Positions 7,126-14,300 of a DNA stretch of 16,977 nt are shown piece by piece (within the stretch, counting starts at the first letter, position 1; each line of letters opens with the position of its first letter). Under the pieces are notes generated by a model. It did no database searches. It saw nothing but the letters and a program-made list of their open reading frames with translations, and had not been told where the DNA came from. The position numbers were made by a program, and so were the translations under genes. This stretch comes from Saprospiraceae bacterium (GTDB lineage Bacteria; Bacteroidota; Bacteroidia; Chitinophagales; Saprospiraceae), in NCBI GenBank assembly GCA_014379065.1, contig JACMMM010000565.1, positions 1 through 16,977 on the forward strand, read 5' to 3'.

Positions 7126-8430
7126 ATGAAAAAACTAACTTTTTCAACTCAAATCAATGCCCCCAAAGAACGCGTCTGGGAAATCCTCTGGAGCGATTCA
7201 AGTTATCCTGTTTGGACAAGCGTATTCAGCGAAGGCTCCCGCGCCGAAACCGATTGGAAGGAGGGCAGCAAAGTCCTTTTCACCGATGGTAAAGGCTCGG
7301 GTATGGTGAGCAAGATTGCCCGATCAATTCCCAACGAATTTATGTCTTTTGAACATCTCGGGGAGCTTAAAGACGGCGTGGAAGATTTTACTTCCGCCGA
7401 GGCAAAAGGCTGGTCGGGCGCTTTGGAAAATTATACCCTTCGTGAAAAGGACGGCGGCACGGAACTGGTCACCGAAATGGATGCCGATGATTCCTTTTGC
7501 AATTTTGTCGTCGAAGTGTTCCCAAAAGCCTTGCAAAAGGTGAAGGAATTGGCCGAAGCACAAAAAATCACTCCCTTCCTCTGGTTCGACCATCAAGCCG
7601 AAGAGGCCGTGAATTTGTACACGGCCATTTTCCCCAATTCAAAAATCACGAGCATAGTCAAGTTGCCAAACGGTGCTGTGATGACAGCTGGTTTTGAACT
7701 GGGTGGGCAAAAATTTGCTGCCCTGAACGGAGGCCCTATGTTTAAAATCAATCCCTCCATATCCTTTTATGTCGTCTGCGAAACCGAGACCGAGGTTGAC
7801 ACGGCGTGGCAAAAACTTTCGGAAGGTGGTTCGGTGATGATGCCGCTCGACAAGTACCCTTGGAGCGAAAAATACGGTTGGGTACAAGACCGCTTTGGGC
7901 TTTCCTGGCAATTGTCGCTTGGCAAACTTTCTGATGTGGGGCAAAAATTCACTCCTAGCCTCATGTTTGTTGGTGAACAGCACGGCAGGGCGGAGGAGGC
8001 GATGAACTTTTATTCGTCCGTATTCAAGAACACGGGCGTGGACGGGATTTTGCGCTATGCCGCAGGTGAGTCCGACCCGACAGAAGGCACCGTGAAACAC
8101 GCACAATTTAAGCTGGAAGGCCAAAAATTTATGGCCATGGATAGCAGTGCGGCGCATCAATTTCAATTCAACGAAGCCTTGTCTTTTGTCATCAATTGCG
8201 ATACACAGGAAGAAATTGACTACTTCTGGGATAAGATGACCACTGAAGGGGGCGCAGAAAGCCAATGCGGCTGGCTGAAAGACAAATTTGGGGTATCGTG
8301 GCAGGTGGTGCCACCCATTTTGAGCCAGTTATTGGGCGACCCAGATCCTGCCAAATCCCAAAGAGTCATGCAGGCGATGATGCAAATGAAGAAATTGGAC
8401 ATTGCTGTTTTGAAACAGGCGTACGAATAG
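7126..8430 (+). CDS. Three-domain fusion: AHSA1-like SRPBCC + two PhnB-like VOC domains
   Basis: This is a 434-residue fusion protein. Residues about 1-145 form an SRPBCC/AHSA1-like domain (FSTQINAPKERVWEILW, then GWSGALENYTLRE and a C-terminal helix). Residues about 147-265 form one PhnB-like VOC domain (ITPFLWFDHQAEEAVNLY, KLSEGG, DRFGLSWQL). Residues about 273-396 form a second VOC domain (FTPSLMFVGEQHGRAEEAMNFY, KDKFGVSWQVVP). The final 38 residues are Met- and Leu-rich. Two tandem VOC units match the usual two-domain COG3865-type proteins, so the unusual part is the SRPBCC domain fused in front. Its domains correspond to the separate neighbouring genes at 6663 and 6166, which is Rosetta-stone evidence that the families work on one ligand or pathway. 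No frame disruption is seen. The reaction is unknown. Confidence 0.92.
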   Translation: MKKLTFSTQINAPKERVWEILWSDSSYPVWTSVFSEGSRAETDWKEGSKVLFTDGKGSGMVSKIARSIPNEFMSFEHLGELKDGVEDFTSAEAKGWSGALENYTLREKDGGTELVTEMDADDSFCNFVVEVFPKALQKVKELAEAQKITPFLWFDHQAEEAVNLYTAIFPNSKITSIVKLPNGAVMTAGFELGGQKFAALNGGPMFKINPSISFYVVCETETEVDTAWQKLSEGGSVMMPLDKYPWSEKYGWVQDRFGLSWQLSLGKLSDVGQKFTPSLMFVGEQHGRAEEAMNFYSSVFKNTGVDGILRYAAGESDPTEGTVKHAQFKLEGQKFMAMDSSAAHQFQFNEALSFVINCDTQEEIDYFWDKMTTEGGAESQCGWLKDKFGVSWQVVPPILSQLLGDPDPAKSQRVMQAMMQMKKLDIAVLKQAYE

Positions 8431-8485
8431 CAACGCACCAATTTTTAAATTTTTCCACACACATCTAAAACAAAATTGATTAAAA

Positions 8486-9022
8486 ATGAAAATTCTGAAA
8501 AAAATCCTCATCGCGTTGGGCATCCTCATCGCTATCCCCTTTATCGCCGCCTTGTTCATGTCAAAAGACTACGCTGTGGAACGTGAAATCACGATCAACA
8601 AGCCCAAACAAGAAGTCTTCGATTACGTCAAGTACCTAAAAAACCAGGACAATTGGAGCACCTGGAACCAAATGGACCCCAAGATGAAACATACTTATCG
8701 TGGAACGGATGGAACCGTCGGTTTTGTCTCCGCTTGGGAAAGTGATAAGATGGGCAACGGAGAACAGGAAATCAAAAAGATCACCGAAGGAGAAAGGATA
8801 GACGCGGAGCTGCGCTTCAAGGGCATGTTCGCTTCCGTTTCTCCGGCATACATGACGACAGAAGCCGTAAATGATTCGACCACAAAAGTGAAACAGGCCA
8901 TGAGCGGGCATATGGCCTATCCCATGAATTTCATGCAGGTTTTTATGAGTATGGAAGAAATGATCGGAACGGAATACGAAAAGTCTTTGGCGAAACTTAA
9001 GGGGATTCTTGAAAAACAGTAA
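8486..9022 (+). CDS. Membrane-anchored SRPBCC family protein (polyketide cyclase/dehydrase type)
   Basis: This 178-residue protein has an N-terminal hydrophobic helix (about residues 5-24, ILIALGILIAIPFIAALF) followed by an SRPBCC domain. Its first strand is YAVEREITINKPKQEVFDYV and the conserved helix region NQDNWSTWNQMDPKM follows. This matches the polyketide_cyc2-like branch common in Bacteroidota, where the anchor holds the ligand pocket at the membrane. Whether the pocket faces the cytoplasm or periplasm is not clear from the sequence. It starts 55 bp after the fusion gene on the same strand. It is the third protein with this fold in a row, but from a different subgroup than the two AHSA1-like domains. 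The ligand is unknown. Confidence 0.9.
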   Translation: MKILKKILIALGILIAIPFIAALFMSKDYAVEREITINKPKQEVFDYVKYLKNQDNWSTWNQMDPKMKHTYRGTDGTVGFVSAWESDKMGNGEQEIKKITEGERIDAELRFKGMFASVSPAYMTTEAVNDSTTKVKQAMSGHMAYPMNFMQVFMSMEEMIGTEYEKSLAKLKGILEKQ

Positions 9023-9052
9023 TTATTGGTAACTACTTAGCAGCGAAATGTT

Positions 9053-9139
9053 TTTTTGCCACAAATTGCACTAATTTTCACGAATTACTAGAATAAAACA
9101 AGATATTTTAGTGAAAATTAGTGCAATTAGTGGCAAAAA
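9053..9139. repeat. Long inverted repeat between SRPBCC and RibD-like genes
   Basis: Two 29-nt arms (9053-9081 and 9111-9139) are inverted copies with one mismatch, at 9063, around a 29-nt AT-rich loop. The arms contain TTGCCAC and TGCACTAATTTTCAC. It begins 31 nt after the stop of the gene at 8486. As RNA it would form a strong hairpin ending in T/A runs on both sides, compatible with a bidirectional terminator. The arm sequence resembles dispersed intergenic palindromes of Bacteroidota, so a mobile or repetitive element is an alternative. Confidence 0.8.
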
Positions 9140-9180
9140 GAAATATGCTTAGCCAATAACAATTATTCTAATATCCAACC

Positions 9181-9756
9181 ATGAGAAAGTTGATTTTATT
9201 TATGCACACTTCCCTAGATGGGTTTGTGGCAGGTTTAAACGGCGAGATGGACTGGATCCATGTAGATGATGAAATGTTTGACTTCACAGGCAAACGAATC
9301 GAAGCATCAGATACAGCCTTATACGGGCGGGTCACGTATGAAATGATGGAGGGCTACTGGCCTACGGCAGGGGAACATCCCGAGGCATCGAAGCATGATA
9401 TTGAGCATTCCAAATGGTACAACAGTGCTTCCAAAGTGGTGTTATCAAAGTCTATGCAAGGCCAGGTTTTGCCGAATACCACGATTATCAGTGATCATTT
9501 AGCAGAAAATATCAACCGATTGAAACAATCGGGCACTGAACAGGAAATCCTGATTTTTGGAAGCCCAAGCGCGGCTCATTCGTTGATGCAACTTGATTTG
9601 ATAGATGGCTATTGGCTGTTTTTGAATCCAATTTTACTGGGCGAAGGCATTCCTTTGTTTCCAAGATTGGAAGACCATAAGAAGCTTAAACTGGTGAGCT
9701 CCCATGTTTTTCCATCGGGTGTTATTGCACTTCAATATGAACACAAAAACGAATAA
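9181..9756 (+). CDS. Dihydrofolate reductase family protein (RibD C-terminal domain)
   Basis: This 191-residue protein has the DHFR-like RibD_C fold. Seen are MHTSLDGFVAG near the N terminus (the substrate/cofactor-side loop), LYGRVTYEMMEGYW (about 48-61), KVVLSKS, the nucleotide-binding-type ILIFGSPSAAHSL and the C-terminal NPILLGEGIPLF. Stand-alone members probably bind NADPH and reduce an unknown small molecule. They are neither true FolA nor the riboflavin enzyme RibD, whose deaminase domain is absent here. The first Met gives the normal family start. It follows a long inverted repeat and its own stop codon (9754-9756) sits inside the left arm of the next palindrome, so transcription probably ends there at least in part. 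Confidence 0.93.
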   Translation: MRKLILFMHTSLDGFVAGLNGEMDWIHVDDEMFDFTGKRIEASDTALYGRVTYEMMEGYWPTAGEHPEASKHDIEHSKWYNSASKVVLSKSMQGQVLPNTTIISDHLAENINRLKQSGTEQEILIFGSPSAAHSLMQLDLIDGYWLFLNPILLGEGIPLFPRLEDHKKLKLVSSHVFPSGVIALQYEHKNE

Positions 9757-9841
9757 AACACATAAGGCACATAAGGACACATAGTTTTGATTTTCAACGC
9801 TATGTGTCCTTATGTGCCTTATGTGCCTTATGTGTTTTATT
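9752..9841. repeat. Inverted repeat built from 9-bp units, overlapping the RibD-like stop codon
   Basis: The left arm is 9752-9784 and the right arm 9800-9841, with a 15-nt loop. The left arm contains two tandem copies of CACATAAGG (9759-9776). The right arm contains three copies of its complement CCTTATGTG (9808-9834). Apart from that one extra 9-bp unit the arms match completely. The element contains the stop codon of the upstream gene and ends 29 nt before the DUF1801 start. It can act as a terminator hairpin. The unequal unit number points to slippage during replication. Confidence 0.85.
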
Positions 9842-9870
9842 CATTTGTGTTTAACTCAACTTTCCATTTT

Positions 9871-10257
9871 ATGATCTCAAAAAAATTGACCGATGAAGAA
9901 TTGGTGCAAGCCTACATGGACAAACTTGAGCACCCACTAAAAGCGGTTATTGAAGCCTTGCGTACGATCATCAAAAATGCCAACAGCAATATTTCAGAGC
10001 GTATCAAGTGGAATGCTCCGAGTTATTACTACCGAGAGGACATAGTGACTTTTGGGCCTCCAGCGCGAAAATTGGACGAGGTATTGTTGGTTTTTCACCA
10101 TCCGAGCGTGGTAAAAATTGATTCGGGAATATTGCAAGGGAATTACAAAGACCGGCGTTTGGCGGTTTTTAAAAGCATGGTTGAGGTGGAGGCTAGCAGG
10201 GAGGAGTTGATAAGGATTTTGGATGGAATTATTCTTGAAATTGAAGGTGGGATATGA
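9871..10257 (+). CDS. DUF1801 domain protein
   Basis: This is a 128-residue cytoplasmic protein with the DUF1801/YdhG-like pattern: LEHPLKAVIEALRTIIKNA, then ISERIKWNAPSYYY, FGPP and a long acidic C-terminal helix (VEVEASREELIRILDGIILEIE). The family is found beside VOC, SRPBCC and RibD-like genes in many genomes, but has no established function. An in-frame ATG at 9787 would add 28 residues translated from the preceding palindrome (a repetitive Pro-Tyr-Val segment), so the start MISKKLTDEEL at 9871 is preferred. It is the last gene of the plus-strand row and converges with the lipoprotein gene at 10319. I see only a weak 5-bp hairpin between them. Confidence 0.88.
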   Translation: MISKKLTDEELVQAYMDKLEHPLKAVIEALRTIIKNANSNISERIKWNAPSYYYREDIVTFGPPARKLDEVLLVFHHPSVVKIDSGILQGNYKDRRLAVFKSMVEVEASREELIRILDGIILEIEGGI

Positions 10258-10318
10258 AACCTGACAACCAACGCGAGCGTGACTGCGTAAATATCCCCAA
10301 TGCTACTTTCAGGGATTT

Positions 10319-11065
10319 TCATTCTTTTTTCTTTTCCATGAATATCGGAATTACAAAACTAGATTGTTTTCCATTTTTAATTTCAACTCCTTTTATTGAC
10401 AAATAGAGTTTTTTGCTTGGTTCGAGAACCCCGAAACTGATGCGATACAAAACTGCATCTTTCCCAATTAATTCTACGACATTGCTAAAATCAATTTTTT
10501 CAGGTTCTTGATAGGTCCATTGGTATCCTGCATATTTGCTGCCCATCCTATTGTTTTCATCAGAAACTAAAATCGTATCGGTTAGCGTGAACTCATAACT
10601 GCCCAAATGAATCTCTTGGTTTTTCAAGTCTATTTTTAAAGATTCGAATAGCTTATTATTGTATCCCGATGTAAAGCCGAGTGTCATATCTTTTTTTATG
10701 TTGAGGTCGAATTTTAATACAGAGATCATTCGATAATTGTCCATTATTGACATGAATTCTCGGAACTCGTCTTCCGTCAAGCCTAATTTTTTGTCATATT
10801 TTACAGGAAATCCATTAGGAGCATCTTTCACAAAGTCAACATACCATGCATAATTATTTTTAACCGCATCCATCATCTTATACGTCAGCTCCATTCTTCT
10901 CTCATTATTTTCCGAACCTGTCATCAGGTCTGCCTGATAAATTCCTTCTTTGAAGTTGTCAGCAATGAATTGGAATCCTTCATTTAATTCAATTTGAGAA
11001 TTCTGTCCATTTGCACATCCCAAAAATAAAAACATCAATATTCCGATATATGGCATTTCTTTCAT
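10319..11065 (-). CDS. Hypothetical lipoprotein
   Basis: The start at 11065 gives 248 residues beginning MKEMPYIGILMFLFLGC, a short positively charged and hydrophobic signal ending in a lipobox-like FLGC with Cys17. The Phe at -3 is atypical but tolerated in some lipoproteins. An in-frame ATG at 11122 would put 19 extra residues before the signal, so it is rejected. The mature part is mixed alpha/beta, with a helical first half (about 25-100) and a strand-rich second half, and no motif I recognise. It would sit in the periplasm or outer membrane. It is clearly more AT-rich than the genes around it and lies alone in opposite orientation, which could mean a separate origin. I do not assign a function. 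Confidence 0.8.
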   Translation of the reverse strand: MKEMPYIGILMFLFLGCANGQNSQIELNEGFQFIADNFKEGIYQADLMTGSENNERRMELTYKMMDAVKNNYAWYVDFVKDAPNGFPVKYDKKLGLTEDEFREFMSIMDNYRMISVLKFDLNIKKDMTLGFTSGYNNKLFESLKIDLKNQEIHLGSYEFTLTDTILVSDENNRMGSKYAGYQWTYQEPEKIDFSNVVELIGKDAVLYRISFGVLEPSKKLYLSIKGVEIKNGKQSSFVIPIFMEKKKE

Positions 11066-11357
11066 TTTTCTTTTTTTACTTAGCACTAACCCCAAAGGAT
11101 TACCAAAAGTTGCATTACACAAGCAATTTATGCCAATCCTTTTGAAAGCGAAGTTCCAAATTAAATTTCAAAATCAGGTAATTTTTCCCACAAAAATCCA
11201 CCTCAGCTACGGCTCCCGCAATCCAATTCGTTTGTGCCTTGGAGTTGACATCCTGTTTCCCAAAAATACCCGAACGAGCATGGCAAATGCAAAAGTATCC
11301 CTGCCCAAAGTCATCCTTTTTTCGTGATATTTGCGCAATAAACGATTCGTTTTGCCC
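11066..11357. other. Divergent intergenic region, lipoprotein / T9SS protein
   Basis: These 292 bp separate two divergent genes and must hold both promoters. On the plus strand GATATTTG (about 11329-11336) differs from TAnnTTTG at one fixed position and lies about 21 nt before the ATG at 11358, but without a TTTG -33 partner. On the minus strand AACTTTTG, near 11110, is an equally weak candidate. Short open frames here look non-coding. I see no repeats or RNA gene. Confidence 0.5.
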
Positions 11358-14300
11358 ATGAAAAAGTCTCTACTCCTTGTCCTAGTCATGATGGCATGGC
11401 TGCTCCTCCCCATCCTCCTTTTTTCCCAACAAAAACCCTCTGTTCCATTCGTCACCCCCGACGCGCCCAAGTGGATGCAAATGTTGGTGGAAGAGCACCC
11501 CAACGTCTTTCAAATTCAAAAGGCGTATGCCGATTATTATGAAAACCATGCGTTTGAAAAAAACTCCTACACCCAATACTTCAAGCATTGGATGCGCTGG
11601 GCAAGACCGTTTGTGCAGTCCGATGGTTTTGTGAAGGAACCAACGGTAAAAGAAATGGAGGAGCAAGAAAAAGCCATGCTGGCACTGCGCTCCAAGGAAC
11701 TACAAGGGCGCGGCTCTTCCGGCTGGACTTTTCTCGGGCCGAAACAAACCTACGATACTGACGGCCTCACAGAAGTGACCTGGCAGACAAATGTATATTC
11801 CATCGACATCTCGCTTTCCAATCCAAATATCCTCTATGCCGGTGGCGAATCGGGCGGCGTCTGGAAAACGACCGACAAGGGCCTGCACTGGCAATTGCTC
11901 ACGGTCAATGTGTTGCATGGCTCTTTTGGCGCAGTAAAAATCCACCCCACCGACCCCAATACCGTATATGCCGCCACCAGTGGAAAAATCATCAAAACTA
12001 CCGATGGCGGCACCACTTGGGCCACGACCTATAGCGAAAGCGGTCTTTGGGTGAATGATGTTGCGTTCAAGCCCGATCAGCCCAACATAGTATTGGCGGC
12101 CAGCGATCAGGGCTTGCTCCGCACCACCAATGCAGGCACAAATTGGACAAAACTCCACACGCAACAAACCTGGGCCGTGGAATTTAAGCCCGGCGACCCG
12201 CTCACGGTTTTTGTCATTCGCAAGAGTGGTACTGGTTCTGATTTTCGTGTTTCGACCGATGGGGGCGCCAGCTTTGTAAATTCCAATGCTGGTTGGTGGA
12301 CTCCGGCTGCTGGGATGTCCGTCACTGGAGGGATGATCGCTGTTTGCCCTTCCAATCCTTCCAAAGTGTACGCCTATCTCTGTGGGGAAGGCGGCAATTT
12401 AGGCGGCTACATCGGGGTTTTTAAAAGCACGAACAGCGGCGGTACCTGGTCAAATACCAATCCGAACAATACAGTCGGCCAGCCGTATACTATTCCCGAC
12501 CATACCAACCTGATGGACGCCAACGGCGTGGACTGGTTTACCCAGGGTTTCTACGACATGGCGATTATCGTGAACCCAAGCAATGATAATCAATTGATTG
12601 CGGGTGGCTGTTCTTGGTTCAAAAGCCTGAACGGCGGCCAAACATGGACGGCACTTGGCTCATACGTCGGCGGACTTTCTTGGAGCCACCCCGATATTCA
12701 GGCGATTGCCGCCCTTGGCAACGATCTCTGGATCACCAGTGACGGCGGCATCAACTATTCCACCAATTTTGCCCAAACCATCGAAGCCCGCATGAACGGC
12801 ATTTCCGGCTCCGATATGTGGGGTTTTGATTCAGGTTGGAATGAGGATGTACTGGTGGGTGGGCGTTATCACAATGGCAATATGGCCTGGCACGAAAGTT
12901 TTCCAGATGGGAAATTTTACCGCATGGGCGGCGCAGAAGCTGCAACGGGCTATGTAAATCCCGGGGATGCTCGCAAAACCTATCATTCTGACATTGGCGG
13001 TTACCGGCTCAAAGGGGGCTTTTTAGACGGTGTGAGTTATTTCCCCGTTGGACTTTTTCCCCATGAAACATACGCCTATTACGGCAATTCCGAAATGGCC
13101 TGGGACCCTCGATGCTGGAACATCGTTTACCTCGGCAATGAAAACAAAATCTGGAAAAGTACAGACGGCGGCACTTCTTATACAGCATTGTATGCTTTTC
13201 CCGGAACGGCTGACAACACGGTCTTTGAGATCGAAGTAAGCCGCAGCAATCCAGACGTAATATACTGCTCCCAATGGGACGGCACCGACGACTCCATGTG
13301 GAAAACCACGAATGGCGGTCAAACATGGACAAAACTCACCAGCCTGCCCCTGCCCAACAACAACGACCGCGTGAAAATGGCCCTCAGCGGCGAAAACGAA
13401 AACGTGCTCTGGGTAGCAGTCTCCTACGGCTCAGATGGAAAAAAAATCTACAAAACCACCAATGGCGGCCAGACTTGGACCAACCTAACGACGGCCGTGT
13501 TGAACAACATCACCATCACCAATATCATGGCCCAATACGGTACAGATGGCGGTGTTTATCTGGGTACTAGCCGGGGCATTTTTTACCGCAATAATACCCT
13601 CACCGACTGGCAGCCGTACAATCAGGGCCTGCCGCTTTCGGCAGAAACCAACAAACTTAAGCCCTTTTACAAAAACGGAAAAATCCGAAACGGGTGCTGG
13701 GGCTTTGGTGTGTGGGAAGCCGATTTGTATGAGCCTTCAGCCGTGGTGGTGCAGCCCATGGCCAGCACTTTGGCCGCAAACTGCGCTCGTGACACGATCT
13801 ATTTTGATGATTATTCAGTGTTGAATCACTCAGGCGCCAGCTGGGAATGGAGCTTCAGCCCTGCCCCTGTCTGGTCAAGCGCTACCAATATTCGCAACCC
13901 AAAAGCAGTTTTTGGTGGAACAGGCACCTATAACGCTACCCTGACGGTGAATGGGCAATACTCCAAATCCCTCTCCATCAGCATCGGCGATGGATGTCGT
14001 GCGGATACCATACCAGGCTCGGCCGTTAACCTTAATGGCAACAATTCAGAGGACTATGTGGCACTCGCAGCTTTGAACCTGAACACCAATACATTAACCA
14101 TCACTGCCTGGATAAAACCAGATGGCATTCAACCTGAATACAGCGCGATTTTTATGCATGATGGCGCAACCGCGGGTTTCAATTTCCTACCCGGCAACAA
14201 TCACCTCGGCTACCACTGGCCTAACGGGCAATGGTGGTGGGACAGCGGTCTCACCGCACCCGATGGCGAATGGAGTCATGTGGCAATGGTGGTAGAACCC

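Noticed and set aside
7639..8265. 208-residue open frame on the minus strand
   Set aside because: Antisense to the fusion gene, whose three domains are clearly recognisable. The frame has no motif or start context.
9759..9834. Possible CRISPR-like short repeats
   Set aside because: The 9-bp units are directly adjacent without spacers and form two arms of one palindrome. No cas genes are present.
9787..9870. Upstream in-frame start for the DUF1801 protein
   Set aside because: These codons are the translated palindrome (repetitive Pro-Tyr-Val). The family fold begins at 9871.
10293..10316. Possible terminator between the convergent DUF1801 and lipoprotein genes
   Set aside because: Only a 5-bp ATCCC/GGGAT stem with a 14-nt loop, too weak to claim despite the following T-rich sequence.
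11130..11327. 65-residue open frame in the divergent intergenic region
   Set aside because: No recognisable features, low-complexity composition and no start context. It covers sequence that must contain promoters.
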